From NCBI RefSeq assembly GCF_905220415.1, contig NC_059564.1, forward strand, positions 4,352,501-4,416,500: 64,000 nucleotides of DNA, in the 5' to 3' direction. Positions 1 through 12,611 of the stretch are shown here, piece after piece (position 1 is the first letter of the stretch; every line of letters starts with the position of its first letter). Below the pieces are notes generated by a model, which worked only from the letters and a program-made list of their open reading frames with translations, did no database searches and was not told the origin of the DNA. Both the position numbers and the translations under genes were made by a program. The DNA comes from Colias croceus. Lineage: Eukaryota > Arthropoda > Insecta > Lepidoptera > Pieridae.

Positions 1-720
1 GCAACCTGGTAGGAAGGGAAATGTGAGAAGAATGAGGATAGCGCAAAAAAGAAATAAATTTATTCTATGTAAGACTTGAAAGATAAAATATTAATTTGTC
101 CAGTTTGTGTTCAGGATTTAGTTAAGTATTTAGTTTTTTTTCTTCCTTTATAAATTTTCTGATTTTCACAACACAGGGAAATCAAAAGTACCTAAGAGCA
201 AAATCATTATATATATATTTGTGATATTTGTTTCACTAATAAATACATATTTTTGACTATAATCGGTTAATAACATTAGTTACAATCTACATAAGTGAAC
301 ACACCTGAACCTCTTAAACGTAGACGTCATTAAGTTTATCGTGTTAGAAAAATTGCCATAGACAAAGTAATCACTAACAAAGTGGGCATAGACAAAAATC
401 GTGTCCCCTTAAAAGGTTCCCGCGTAAAGTGACATTCGTAAAAATTGCCACAATTAAAAAATCTCGGTGGAAAAAAGGTCATTTGAAATTCGAAATTCCG
501 AAAAGACAATAGCCCATTAGGACGAGTAGATTGTATCTAAGAGTCAATTGTTTTTTTAAAGCATTGATATTTAGGCTGTGATAGATAGAGCGTTTTTTGT
601 ATTTATAAATTTGTGATTGTAATGTTATCGTATTTGGAATCTAGGTAAATTAAATGGACTAGGATGTTTATAGAATACAGTTTAAATATGATAGTTTACT
701 CAAAATAGTATTATCTATTA
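1..720. other. AT-rich upstream DNA, nothing recognised
   Basis: No convincing coding region, RNA gene or intact repeat was recognised. The stretch is AT-rich with stop codons in all frames. It lies about 40 kb upstream of the en start and presumably belongs to the en intergenic or regulatory domain, which is inference only. Confidence 0.5.
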
Positions 721-725
721 TTAGG

Positions 726-912
726 ATTTCGCACGCGGCTTCGCCCGGGTTTTCAAAGAAAAACCCGCATAGTTTCCGTTCCCGTGGGTTTTCCGGGATA
801 AAACCTATCCTACGTGTTATACCAAGTTACCCTCTAGTATTTGCGTGAAAGAGTAACAAACATACACACACATACATCCTCACAAACTTTCGCATTTATA
901 ATATTAATAGGA
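726..912 (-). mobile_element. Helitron-like repeat, subfamily A (decayed 3' end)
   Basis: Read on the minus strand it runs from TCCTATTAATATTATAAATG through the shared core (CCCGGAAAAC.CACGGGAACGG) to the CG-rich hairpin. The final CTAG is degraded. Subfamily A copies elsewhere in the window share the same body, so this is a dispersed non-autonomous element. Confidence 0.6.
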
Positions 913-1271
913 TAGGTTTACTTATAACAATTTTCTACTATTATCAGGTTATTTACTAACTTTATATCTTTTACATAAAGTGACTATATCCAATCAACTC
1001 CCATTTTCTTTCTATTTATAAGACGTATCACAATTTTTTTTTAAGAAAACAATAACAAAATATTGTACACTAAAAATTGCATATTTAAAAAGTTCATGTA
1101 TATCTCTCCTAAGCAATTTCGCGCCCTAGTCCCGATTTTTGGCAGGCGTAACGAAAATGGCTGCCATTCCAATTACAGATAAAATTTGAAACCGCGATTA
1201 TGTTGCCAGTATCAATAATCCGATTTGTTAACAAAAAAATAGTATTTTCAGTTTTAAATCAATATCGAGGA

Positions 1272-1368
1272 TTAGAGCTAGCGCGCAAGAGCAACTTTTG
1301 TCTCCGCAACTATTTAGATTTTAGTCTCTCCCATCAATGGGGAGTTGCGTCCTACGTGCGCGCACTTT
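1272..1368 (+). mobile_element. Partial foldback MITE copy (GCTAGCGCGCAAGAGC family)
   Basis: It shares an almost identical arm (AGAGCTAGCGCGCAAGAGCA..., TTTTGTCTCCGC, CTCTCCCATCAA) and the GTGCGCGCAC core with the better preserved foldback at 48831-49326. Only one arm plus part of the centre is present. It abuts a Helitron-like subfamily B copy. Confidence 0.55.
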
Positions 1369-1530
1369 GTTTGTTTGCTTGAACGCACTAATCTTAGAAA
1401 CCACAGGTCGATTTGAAAATATTTCACTGTTAGATAGCCCATTTATTGAACAAGGCTAAGCTATATTATATCATCACTCTAGACCAATAGAAACGAAGTA
1501 ATGCGGGTAAAACCGCGGGGCACAGCTAGT
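1367..1530 (+). mobile_element. Helitron-like repeat, subfamily B (5' truncated)
   Basis: The core GTTAGATAGCCCATTTATTG and the end GGGTAAAACCGCGGGGCACAG followed by CTAG-T match the other subfamily B copies. The normal 5' TC..CTAATATTATAAAG start is missing. Confidence 0.6.
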
Positions 1531-3188
1531 TATCGATATGCCATATCTGATTCAAATATCAAAATTTAAAAACGTCTATCAAGAAACCTTAAAAAATATG
1601 CTAATATTAATAAACGTTGAACACATTTCCATCGCATTCTATGTAGATTCAAAAAAAAAAAAATCAAATGGCGTGTTGGCGCGAAACGGACCACACACGT
1701 AGCCCGCGATTCGCGATCTGGCACGCTCGCGACTGGAGATTAAAGCTGCCTATTCATGTTCATGAACGTATCGTTTTAAATTATTGCACTTTTATTAATC
1801 TGCTTGCATTTTAATTGTCACGTTCTTGTGGGTATCTAATTGATGTTTTAATGTATTGTTGTTATATTTAATTGTTTGTATTTTTTAAAATATCAATTGC
1901 CTAATTTCAACTGTCTTTGAATTGTATCTAAGTATATTGTGTTCAGTATTAAATACGCTAAGTATGTTAAATTATACTTATGAAAAGATAAAGATAAATA
2001 TAGAAAACGTGAATAGCAAGTTTTATACCTACGCCATTTCTAATCATGTTCACTGGCACGAATAAACAAGTAATGATGACATTTTTAAACGCCGGCCGCA
2101 ATTACAAAGTTAATTATAGAAAGAAATATATTATTGAGAAAAATACAGAGAATCTCTCTTCTATCCTCACTTTGGTCAAAATATGTAGCTCTATGCGCTA
2201 GTGAGGGGAAATTGCCCAGTTAATTACCACGCTTTTTTAATTTAATTCTATCGGAATTTTGTTTTATAAAGTCATAATTTACTTAACGGTATGGTAGTTA
2301 GACAAATAATTGTTTGTAGATATTTTTATGTGCGCCAATTAAAATACCGGATACGCTCCGCGGAGCTAGATTTTATAAATGAAATAAATTACATACGCGC
2401 AACGACAAAAAAATGCCGCGCAAATTGCAATATGTCTTTATAAATTATAGATTATCTGTGCAATAATCCGGCTGTTTTGTTGTCACGTCACGATGACATA
2501 ACTTTTGGCGCGCACCCGCGACCACAGATAAGGGATTAATTGTAAAGCCCTCGATTTGTTTTTAGAACATAGACTAAAGAATGATTATGAAAAAAGTAAT
2601 GCGGCAATTTCTATTCCCGAGGGGCGGAAGTGAAAGTTTTTTCGGTAATGCCACTTTACTACATCCGGGGATATTGCATTATAATAGGAGGCAACATTAA
2701 AATATTTGTTACGAATAAAATACATTTTAAAAAGTATTGATACGATAGCGATTATTTGTGTTACGCTTGACGGCTCCTGTTTACATATTTAATAGATTTG
2801 TTTAACAAATGGCTGAGTGTTATTGTTTGTTTTTTTCATAAAGAATGTCATGTAAATATCGTTCTATAGTTTTGTATTATTGTTATTTTATTCGGCGTAG
2901 GTACCTAATCATGTTTAAAACGTCTTTAGCAAAAAGGAATGTGGAAAATATGTGTAGGGTTCTTTATTCATAGTGGGTCACCGTGACCTTAGAAACTAAA
3001 AAGTAATCATGAAAATTCGTTTGATAGTATATTTTTGAGTAAAAATTGGCTTTTTTCTCCCAGGAGTAATTAATAAGTGCAACAGATAATTGAAATTTAA
3101 TAATAATAAGATATTGATGATAATTGAAAGAATAGAAATGGAAATGTCGTAAAATTGTTGATTATTTCAGTTTAAAATTATTACATAA
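1531..3188. other. AT-rich non-coding DNA
   Basis: No gene or intact repeat recognised. A CG-containing patch lies at about 1660-1745 (GGCGTGTTGGCGCG and GCGATTCGCGATCTGGC). The rest is AT-rich. It could hold regulatory sequence, but nothing in it is diagnostic. Confidence 0.4.
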
Positions 3189-3525
3189 CTAGCTTCTGCC
3201 CGTGACTCCGTCTGCGCGGAAAAATTAAGAAAAATTAAGATTTTTTTTTTCTACGTATTTTTGCGGGATTAAAAGTATCCTATTTTATGCCCAGGATAAT
3301 AAGGTATAATTATACCAAGTTTCATCGAAATCGCACCGTTAGTTTTCACTTGATGCCTTCACATACAGACAGACAAAAATTTTTTAATCACTTATTTGGG
3401 TTTGGTATCGATCCAGTTATTATTGCTATTTTTTTTTTCAATATTTTCCCCTGCTATTTATTTTTTCAATATTTTCAATGTACATACAGAATTGACCCTT
3501 CTACAGATTTATTATATGTATAGAT
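3189..3525 (-). mobile_element. Helitron-like repeat, subfamily E
   Basis: On the + strand it begins with CTAGCTTCTGCCCGTGACTC, so it is a minus copy. It contains the GCGGGATTAAAAGTATCCTA and ACAGACAGACAAAA blocks I associate with a long dispersed lepidopteran repeat, and it ends in TATGTATAGA. Short open frames inside it are incidental. Confidence 0.55.
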
Positions 3526-5640
3526 TTGGTCTGTTTGGTCTTTGCCTCATTATTCAGTCGCTGTTTAGAATTATTAACTTAATAAAAATAAACTTAGATG
3601 CTTTTTGAATAATTCGACTTTGAGAACGACATTCGAATTATGATTTCCTTAGATTAAGATTAAATTATTGTTTGATCTACTCTTTCAAATCTATTTAGTT
3701 TTGCCAAGTTGCATACTATAAAGATTGTTGAGAAGAAGTTGAGAAGAAGAAGTTGCATAATATAATAGAAAGATATTGTAGAGTTTGTACCTAAAAGTAC
3801 AAACTCTACAATTCTATATTATGTAAGTATTTTATCATATCCAAGCGAGGCATTTTCAACTGAAGATGTAGGTATATACATATGTATATATACGTATACA
3901 TATACAGCAACATATTTCAATAAACCTATAAATTTTGTAATGTCTGTTTGCTGAAAAAACAACAGCTGAATGTTTCGAAATATAAATATGTTGTATCTAT
4001 TTAATTTTATTTATTGGGAAGATAGATACTTTATAAATTACAATAAAGTAGACATATTAACATAGAATGTTTAAACTTTAAAATATATCCTATTTAAATT
4101 CACACCGCGACACAATAAACATATTATGAAAAGAAGAAATATCAGCGGCTCATAGGTAGATACCCTTTAGTTTCTGTGATCTGTGGTAGATACATTCATA
4201 TGCAATTGTATGCCAGGAAAGTATAAATACTATGAGAAACTGCACGCCTCGTTTAACTTATTTGTAACGTTTTTATAACACCTTTGACAAAAGTCAACAA
4301 ACGCTTTTATTAATACCGCCATTATTTATTATCTGTGTAAACACGACATGACTCCGCAATTGCGAAAGGCGGCAATCGCAAAAACTGTGACCATGGCCAC
4401 AGAGAATTTAAGAAAAAATAATTGAAAAAAAAAATCAGGCTGTCTATTTGGCGCGGTGTCAGTGAAGTTTTTTTTTTCGCATTTGGCACAGGCTCGCCTC
4501 CAGCGACGCGATGTTATTTTGAAAATATTTTGACGTTAATAGTCGCCTTTGTTGCCAGACCGGTGACTTATTGTTGGCCGTTTTGGTGTTGCCTGCATAA
4601 TAGGCCGGTTGAAATGTTTGACGTTCATTACTAGTTTTGCTTTTCACCTTCGAAAGTGCGGTTTAATTCTTGAATGACATTGTCTGATGGCCATGTTTAT
4701 ATATGCTCCATTATTTGTTTCTCATAGTTATTAGCATACCTACCTAAGTGAACATAAAATGGCTGGCTGAAACTTAGAAAATACTGATAGATAGATAGAT
4801 AGATGAATAGTACTAATATAATTCACCCATACAATATAAAATACCTGTTCGCGCTTAACTCAATACTGCACTAATTTACATTCAGTTTGCACCAATGGAT
4901 AGCTTAGTTCTTCAGAAATTTTAAATTACAGGTAGGTATAATTTAAGGTACCTAAGGCCGTCGAAACCATGGGTGAAAAATCAGCATTTTAATTTTATTA
5001 CTTACATATTTTTCGAGTGATAACATAATAAGCTATCTGAATTTATTGATCTTACAACGCCTTTTTAAACCTCAAAATTAAAATTAAAATCTATTCACAC
5101 TTCAAGAATATTTTTTGCACAAGGATTTCGCATAAAAATATATTGGAGGATTAAGGATTAAGGATTTAAAAAGTCACGTCTAATCCCTTCAAAAAAGATT
5201 ACACAAAATTGGATTGGGATAGAAAATAAAATGGATTTACACGATGTTTGAAATGTACCTATGTATGGATGAATGAATTTTGGATGTTTCCATTTGTGTT
5301 CAATTATGGGCCCTTAGTAGGTGAACACGGCAAAATGGACTGTTTTCTATGAGCTATAATTGAAAATGTTGAAGTTTTTTCGCACTGAAATTTCTAATGT
5401 ATATTACAGAACGTATGTGTGAAGGGATGACTGTTTCCAAAACACGATTGGAAAAATTTTGCTCAATAAAAAAAAATCCTGAAGTTACCTCTAAAATATC
5501 ATATAAATGCTCATTACAACCGTATTTTACGATAATAATTCGTATAAAATCACAAATACATAGCTATTTACCTTCTCGATTTCGTGACTGTTTTAGATTT
5601 AGAAAATATTAAATATTTTCATTCACTTTTTGATAAAAAT
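3526..5640. other. AT-rich non-coding DNA with a hairpin and GATA simple repeat
   Basis: No gene recognised. It contains a 16-bp perfect inverted repeat (3775-3790 with 3797-3812), a TATACATATG-type simple tract near 3870-3905, and a short (GATA)n run at about 4785-4803. The two overlapping short open frames at 4.4-4.65 kb have no recognisable protein features. Confidence 0.4.
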
Positions 5641-5790
5641 GTGAATGGCGCTTACGATTTTTAGTTTCGAGCACGTTGATTCCATACTAAACGCGGACCC
5701 CCTCACCGCTTACCTCAGGCCCGAATAGCTGAATTTTCGCTGACCGCCTAACCCCCCTTATGTGGAAGATAAGCTAGTTGCGGCAAATTG
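5640..5790. other. C-rich unique block
   Basis: A local cytosine-rich stretch (for example GGACCCCCTCACCGC and CTAACCCCCC) stands out from the surrounding AT-rich DNA. I could not assign it to a repeat family or gene. Confidence 0.3.
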
Positions 5791-5845
5791 TCACCAAACA
5801 CACACACACGCAAATAATATGTTCTAGTAGTATTTATGCATGTAA

Positions 5846-5995
5846 TGCTAATTTTGGGAACTACTGGTCCGATTTGAAAAATTCTTTCAGTGTTAGATAG
5901 CCCGTTTATTGAGGAAGGCTATAGGCTATATTATATCATCACGCTAAGACCAACAGGAGCGGAGCCACGCGGGTGGAACCGCGGAGCGCAGCTAG
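5846..5995 (+). mobile_element. Helitron-like repeat, subfamily B (5' truncated)
   Basis: Core ACTACTGGTCCGATTTGAAA, then GTTAGATAGCCC, then GGTGGAACCGCGGAGCGCAG and CTAG. The 5' end is missing. Confidence 0.6.
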
Positions 5996-7386
5996 CAAAG
6001 TATAGGTAATAAGATAGTAATAAACTAATAAGCTTCATAAAATAATGATAATAGCTAGTTTAGCAAAGACATATTATGTGATGTCACACAATGTTATATT
6101 GAACACAATGAACTGACCCCAACTACAGGCTACAATGTATACCTACGATACGCTATGGCCTATGATATGATGCAGTTGTTAGTTAAACGGTGTTTAATCA
6201 AGAGCCTAGGCTTTTAATAAAACGACTGATTTAATCAGTTACGACAAATAGATAACCACTGAAGAGGCGTGCAGTTAGTCCTATAATTTTACACCATTTG
6301 ATTTCCACAATGAAAAAAATCAATCCATCATATACAATACCTACCTACACTCTACAGCTATAATCCAATATTGCAGTTACACATTGAAATAAATCCATAC
6401 AATACCAACTAAGCCCATTTACAACGCAATCGACAAAAGACGGTCAATATGCAAACAAACAGCCGACAACAGATACTCAATTCAACAGTATATTTGTAAA
6501 AGACACGCGTCCTCTATTGTTAAAACGTAAGTGTTACCTTGGCCGGATGCGACTGACCGCCGAAAAGAAAAAAAAATACGAAAAAAAAAAGAAAACTGAC
6601 AGCTGTCACTTTTCCCGCGCAATTTCTTAAATCTCCCGAAAGTCCGTTGTCAGCTGCCGACCGCAGAGTGACCGTAATGACCGTGATATAATAGCAACAA
6701 TGGCTTGTAATACAATATGTTACTCTTTTATTTAAAAAAAAAAGTTTAGGTGGACCACAGACTATTGTGTATTAACTTGAACTTTGTATTTGCACAGATG
6801 ATATAAAATATATGATATGGAATAGTGGTCAGTAATTTTTTTGGACAAAATATCGACTTATTGCTAAAATATTAATGCAAATAACAACTTCATAAAATAC
6901 AGTTCTAGTGCCTTAGTGTAATAGTCGTGATTTTTTCACGATGTTTTTCCTCATCTATTTTAGAAATGGTAATATTTACTTTCTACAGATAAAATATACA
7001 ATTATTTCACGCCTTGTTGTTGTCACTTCAACTTTTTGAAGTCTTTTAAATTAAAACTACTGCAATGATTATTTATTTATGCAATATTTTTCAATAATCG
7101 TTTGAAAAAACCTTTCTTTATTCCATAGTTACACCGCCCAAAATAAAATGATCTCTCTTGCTATACACAATATAAGAAAAACACAGTTCAAAATATATTG
7201 GTTTAAAATTTAAGTAATTTGTTTACAATTGTGGTTAATGTTTTGCTACCGGTTTTTACCTTAAGTACAAATTAATTTGGACAGAGGTTGTACGAATTTA
7301 AGAATGGAAAGGGTTTGGACATGCAATGAATGTTCAATGTATTTTTATTAGTTAGAATTTTTATGTTGGAAAAGTAGCTTATTTAC
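5996..7386. other. Non-coding DNA with a CAGCTG / CCCGCG patch
   Basis: No gene recognised. Around 6597-6665 there is a GACAGCTGTCAC palindrome next to TTTTCCCGCGC, a combination seen at several other places in the window. The rest is AT-rich. Confidence 0.35.
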
Positions 7387-7570
7387 TCTATTCTAATATT
7401 ATAAGAGTTTGTTTGTTAAAACGCGCTAATCTCAGGAACTACTGGACCGATTTGAAAAAATCTTTCAGTGTTAGATAGCCCATTTATCGAGGAAGGCTAT
7501 AGGCTATATATCATCATGCTAAGACCAACAGGAGGGGAGCCACGCGGGTGGAACCGCGCGGCGCGGCTAG
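7387..7570 (+). mobile_element. Helitron-like repeat, subfamily B, near full length
   Basis: Starts TCTATTCTAATATTATAAG and ends GGGTGGAACCGCG..., then CTAG-T. This gives the TC start, the 3' hairpin and the CTAG end in a single copy of about 184 bp. Confidence 0.65.
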
Positions 7571-7677
7571 TTTACCCGTAAATTAATTTAAAACGAGATG
7601 TATTACAAATTGGCATTTATAATAACTGAATTAATTTTAATAAATATATAGGTGCGTTTTACATTTGTGTTTTACGT

Positions 7678-7740
7678 GTGAAAAATACCTGCACTATCTA
7701 TACTAGGCATGTATAGGTAGATAGTGCAGGTATTTTTCAC
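7678..7740. repeat. Perfect 23-bp inverted repeat (hairpin)
   Basis: Positions 7678-7700 are the exact reverse complement of 7718-7740, with a 17-base spacer. The arm reads GTGAAAAATACCTGCACTA... The stem could be a remnant of a small TIR element. A microRNA-like precursor is possible but perfect pairing argues against it. Confidence 0.85.
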
Positions 7741-8305
7741 TTACTAGAGCTACTTATAGATTTTGTACCTACTAAATTAAAAATACCTACAATAATACAA
7801 TTTAATAACAAAAAAAAAATATCGTGGTCTATCAAAATATAACAACGCGATAAAGTTTTTGATCCAAATCAGCCCTATTCTTTAAAAGTTACTGATACAC
7901 AAACATACAATTTAACTATACGTGACTCGTCATAGGACGTGTCTAAACCACAACACAAAACGCATAAGCCGTTTTTAATAGGATTATAGCGGAAAGAAGA
8001 TTCGGGATGTAATAAATACTGAGTAATTGTTAAAGGGGTGATACACCCTTGGTTCTTATTTATTCATGATCCCAATTGTACTTGAGGGTCCAATTATATG
8101 GATGGAAATAATAAACAAACATTATTGTATGTTGGTACGGATTAACTCAAAAAGTAGTGAACCGATTTTGAAAATTATTTTCCAAGTAGAAAACTACATT
8201 AATAATTGTCCTTAATGAAAAATACCTAGATAGGTATATTTTATCACATTTAGGTTAAATGAAAAATCATTATAAATGGTTTGTAAAGCAGGCTGCTTAT
8301 AAAAA

Positions 8306-8465
8306 AGAGCGTGTGTGCCGAGCACACGTGTCAGAAGTGAAACATCTTTGGCATGATTCAAAGATACCACAATCGTCGCCTTACTCCATGACGTGACGGT
8401 ATTGCCATGACGCGACCTTGAAATTTTACTCTCAACGCGCCTAAAAGAAGTTTCACTTCAGTTTG
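8306..8465 (+). mobile_element. MITE of the GAAGTGAAAC family
   Basis: Begins with GTGTGTGCCGAGCACACGTG (itself a hairpin), then CAGAAGTGAAAC, a core containing CCATGACGTGACGG and TTTTACTCTCAACGCG, and ends GAAGTTTCACTTC. Copies or relatives lie at 13073, 25858, 35424, 46313 and 61560. No coding capacity. Confidence 0.6.
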
Positions 8466-8504
8466 TAGACCAACAAACTGAAGTGAAACTTCGCGCAAAA
8501 TGTT
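8448..8504. repeat. Long palindrome at the MITE 3' end
   Basis: AGAAGTTTCACTTCAGTTTG is followed after a short loop by its near-exact reverse complement, ending GAAGTGAAACTTC. It looks like a second MITE end abutting the first in inverted orientation. Confidence 0.7.
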
Positions 8505-8900
8505 TTATTGAAAACTTTAATTTTTGCACACTACTGTCTCGAACCCCAAACCTTTAATCTTTTACCACTGAACCATCAGCTTTAAAATAATCACTTATTC
8601 GATACCAACCCCTATGAGTCAGAAGTTCACACCCCACCCTTGTTTTACTTAACGAATAATAATGAACTTTACACTTTGTGGTGTAAGGGATGAGCTTAGC
8701 GGTTTTGATTGAGGTATTTTTTTAATTGTGAAAAGTGAATTTAGTAGATAATATATAAATGGAAGAAGTAACAGGTGTAGATTGAAGACTAGCTGGGAGT
8801 AAATTAATAAGTTTCTTCTTTATAAATTATTTTCTATTCCTTCTACTAAAAATTCGAAAAAAGTGTGTCTTGAACTAACATTATTATAGGTTTTTTAACG

Positions 8901-9104
8901 TACAGCCCGTGGCTTCGCCCACGTATACACAAATTCTCATAGCAATGAGATATTCCACCCGGTGAATAGTCTATGTCACGCTCTAAACTCCCAACTATAT
9001 CTAGAAATGAAAATCATATCAGAAAACCGCTCAGTTGCGACGTGAAAGAAAAACGAACTAACAAACAAACACACATTTCTTTTGCATTTATAATAGTAGT
9101 TACG
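8901..9104 (-). mobile_element. Helitron-like repeat, diverged
   Basis: On the + strand it starts with ACAGCCCGTGGCTTCGCCCA and ends with TTTTGCATTTATAATAG, matching the 3'- and 5'-end blocks of the Helitron-like families in minus orientation. The middle is diverged. Confidence 0.45.
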
Positions 9105-9486
9105 TAAAAGGTTATTTTTTAACGTCAATACCTACATTTTTAACGTAATTATACATTTTTGTAGAAATAAGCACAAAAATCATAAAAATATCATGAATAA
9201 CAAACATTAATCTCAGCCAGTCAGTTAATCCGATTTTTTTCATTCATTTAATACGAAATTAAAACGCTATCTCTCATGGCTCACACCACAAGCGGTAGCG
9301 ATTGAAAAGGGAGGGACTGACAGGGACACTGTGTATGTTTCACAGATTTACAAACTGTATTCTCTTAAGTGGTTATATTATACGCCCCGGCTTTGTCCGC
9401 GGTTTATTGTTTTTGGTATTGTGGGGAGGTAAGTACTGGGTTCGATTTTAGGGCAAGATTCATAAGTTTAGATTAAGCATAGATTA

Positions 9487-9641
9487 TCCTACTAATATTA
9501 TAAATGCGAAAGTTTGTATGTTTATTTATTTGGCACACATAGAGGGTAACTTTTAATAGAATTAATCCCGGAAATCCCACAGGAACGGGAGCTATGTGGA
9601 TTTTTCTTTGACAGAGCGGACGAAGCCGCGGGCAAAAAGCC
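9487..9641 (+). mobile_element. Helitron-like repeat, subfamily A (internally deleted)
   Basis: Starts TCCTACTAATATTATAAATG and contains CCCGGAAATCCCACAGGAAC and GCGGACGAAGCCGCGGGC. The expected CTAG is replaced by a diverged sequence. Confidence 0.55.
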
Positions 9642-9863
9642 AAGCTTTACTCATAAAGAAAATCGTTCTGTGAAATATATGGAAATACCTATCTTAAAAA
9701 CAAAGATCTGTTTTGCAATTTTTAGACCTATGGATTCAACGCATAAATAAGCAGCCGATTTTAAAATTATTTTCCCACTGCAAATATACCTATATTATAC
9801 ATAGGAATCATGGAAAATCAATCTAATGGCATTTGAATACATAATATTACGTTATATCTATTA

Positions 9864-9951
9864 TCTATACTAATATTAGGTATATAGCTGAAGAGTTTAT
9901 TTGTTTGTTTGAACGCGCTAATATCAGGAACTAGGCGCTGGTCCGATTTAT
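9864..9951 (+). mobile_element. Helitron-like repeat, subfamily B 5' fragment
   Basis: TCTATACTAATATTAG, then GAAGAGTTTATTTGTTTG, then the GGTCCGATTTA block, after which the copy is truncated. Confidence 0.5.
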
Positions 9952-10026
9952 AGAGTCATAATTAATTACTTCACACATCCTTATTGATAATATCTTTATA
10001 ATCCTGAAATAAGACGGCTCAAATCT

Positions 10027-10204
10027 TCTATAATATAAAAATGAATCCCAAAATGTGTTGGTAAGCGCATAACTTTAGAACAGCTGAACCGATTTCTTTA
10101 ATTCTTTTTTTATTATAGGTACCTGTTCCTTGAAGTACGAGGATGGTTCTTATGTAGAGAAAACGTGAATATGTACCACGGGCGAAGCCGGGGCGGACCG
10201 CTAG
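10027..10204 (+). mobile_element. Helitron-like repeat, subfamily C
   Basis: Contains ATGAATCCCAAAATGTGTTG, the CTGAACCGATTTC block and TATGTACCACGGGCGAAGCC, and ends GGACCGCTAG-T. Minus copies at 23977 and 33570 share the whole body. Confidence 0.6.
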
Positions 10205-10565
10205 TACTAGGTAAATAGATTCTTGAAACAAAGCTTTTGAATGCCATAAAACCAAAAATATCAAATTCAATAAATATAATCCGTTTAAAATTCGTTAAAA
10301 CCACCAAATCCACATAAGTACACTTACAAATAAGGTACACATTACATACATGATACAACCAAATAAAGAACGTCGCACACTTGCGTATAAATCTCGAAAT
10401 CAACACTACACAGCGCACAAATTACTCGGAGTTACATAGAAAAAGTGACAGTTACGAGCGAAAAACATTTGTAAAGCATTGTGTTGTTATATTCGCGGTT
10501 TTCGGATTTCAATGCGGATAAGGGTCGGCGGTCATTGAGTGGGTGGATTTTATGTAAGATTTATT

Positions 10566-10765
10566 GTATGAAGCTTTTTTTTTTTTTTTTAATAGTGGAG
10601 AATGCATTTAGGCATACCCAGGGCACTCGGGGAAAGAGCCCTGGGTTATGTCGGACTCACCCTGCTGAGTGCAGGGACCTACCGACTAAACTGCAGTGTG
10701 TTCCGCCGTGCCGCTTTATAGACGGGGCCGCGGGTATTCGGTAGAACCGCGTCCGCGGAAAGTAC
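10566..10765 (-). mobile_element. LINE-type 3' end fragment
   Basis: A poly-T run at about 10567-10590 (poly-A on the minus strand) precedes a GC-rich unique body (GGGAAAGAGCCCTGGG and GTGCAGGGACCTACCG). A GC-rich body ending in poly-A suggests a 5'-truncated non-LTR retrotransposon or SINE on the minus strand. The family was not identified. Confidence 0.4.
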
Positions 10766-10822
10766 CAAATTTAATCAAAGTCGGTTTGACAGAAACTTTC
10801 GAATTTGTAATATTATGTAGGA

Positions 10823-11020
10823 CTAGCTGCGTTCCGCAGTTTCACTCGCATTGCTCCGCTCCTGTTGGTCTTAGCGTGATGATATATAGCCTATAGCCTT
10901 CCTCGATGAATGGGCCATCTGACACCTAAATAATTTTCAAATCGGACCAGTTTTTCCTGAGAATAGCGCGTTCAAACAAACAAACTCTTCAGCTGTATAA
11001 TATAATATATATAGTATAGA
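10823..11020 (-). mobile_element. Helitron-like repeat, subfamily B, near full length
   Basis: On the + strand it begins CTAGCTGCGTTCCGCAGTTT and ends with TATAGTATAGA, the reverse of the TC start. The body is standard for subfamily B, in minus orientation. Confidence 0.6.
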
Positions 11021-12611
11021 TGACACATTTCTCTATAGTTAAATTACATTTTTCTTCCAATCCAACAGTTGATAGAAAGGGAAAGAAGAACAGAAAGATT
11101 AAGCAAAACCGCAGAACCATGGGATCAAGAGTTCTAACAGATAAATAAATACCTATAAATATTTTGGGACAATTTTCACACACGGCACGATCTGATCCCA
11201 TACTTAAGCTTTGGCTTGTGTTATGGAAACCAGATGGTTTATAAACATACACATATAATTTTAAATAAATACTTATATAGATAACACCCAGACACAGAGC
11301 AAACATCTATGATCATTTTAAGATACCAAACAGGGAAGAAATTTTTATTCTTTAACTTGTGGTCATTTTACTAATTTATTCTTCAAACAAAGAAAAGAGA
11401 CATTATACATTCCACTGAACACCACCCCTAATATTTATAAAATACGTATTTGGCGCGAACTAACAAGATGTTCGCCTTTGACAAGCCGCGCCAAGATGGC
11501 CGCCGGTTTGGCGGGATATCGTATAATTTCGTAATTTACAGTTCTGTTGTATTAAAACGAAGTGTTTATTGTATAATAAAATGTTTCAGTGAAGGTGTTT
11601 TTATTAAGTTTTAAACACCGTTACAACCTTATGTAGTAATGGCTACCTGAAAAGTGAGCACGAATACTTAATTATCTAGGCAGTAACAGTCGATTGAAAT
11701 AACTTAGATTTTAGAGTTATTGTTGTAGATACGCGAAAAATAATTACCTAGTTGCTTATGGATTGAGCCTTCCGTTGTTTTAGCGAACGTCCGCGTCGGC
11801 CAAAAAAGTAGAATTTTTACAAGCTTTGGAACTATTCGCATATTCCATACCCTATTTCACACTTGACAATGTTTTCGTGCAGCAGTGTAATCAACCTTTT
11901 CAAAATTTCGTCTATTGATGTAACAAAATCCAAGAAAACATTTTCAGTGGTTATGTACTTTAGTCAAGTAGTTTCCGTACAAACTTGACACACTACCTAC
12001 ATAATATTTATTGAGAGAGAGTATGTACTTATCAAGTAAGTAGGTAATAGACAATAAAACGCTTGAAGTAATGAATAAATAAAGCTCCTTCACAATAGTT
12101 TAATTAAACTCTACATAAAACAACCCTCGACATCTGTATCCCCGAACAATAGCCACAGATTAAAAATGATACAGTTACATCAAAAAATATCATAATCACA
12201 ACAAATCACCACCCTTGCGGTTCATCCTACCCTAATATTTATAAAAACACCAATAATACGCGTTAATGCTGGCAGCTGTTGTAAAATCTAGCGGCCATGT
12301 TGGTTTGGCGGGAACATTAGTGACATCTGTCAGTTCTATATTGTCTCTGGTTTTGGGCGGGAGCGGTTTTTACGATGTTCGAAGGTTGTTTTCAGTTTTG
12401 TTGATGCTGCGAAAATTTTATTTGTCGTTTTGTTAACGACACTTAGATTGAATTTTGAATGTTTTAACTGAACTTTACTCAAATCGATAGAATAGCTGTT
12501 TCTAATAAAGATTTTCAGTTGTAATTTTCATTTTAATTGTTTTACAAAAAATAATATCTGGGTTTATTTAAATGTAAGATGAAACAATCTTTTTTATAAT
12601 AATACAATATA
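11021..12611. other. Unique non-coding DNA with GC-rich motif blocks
   Basis: No gene recognised. Blocks at 11450-11520 (CCAAGATGGCCGCC with TTTGGCGGGA) and 12285-12375 (GCGGCCATG, TTTGGCGGGAA, TGACATCTGTCA) combine YY1/Pho-like, GGCGGGAA and E-box-like words. They could be regulatory elements of the en domain or remnants of an old repeat. Confidence 0.35.
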
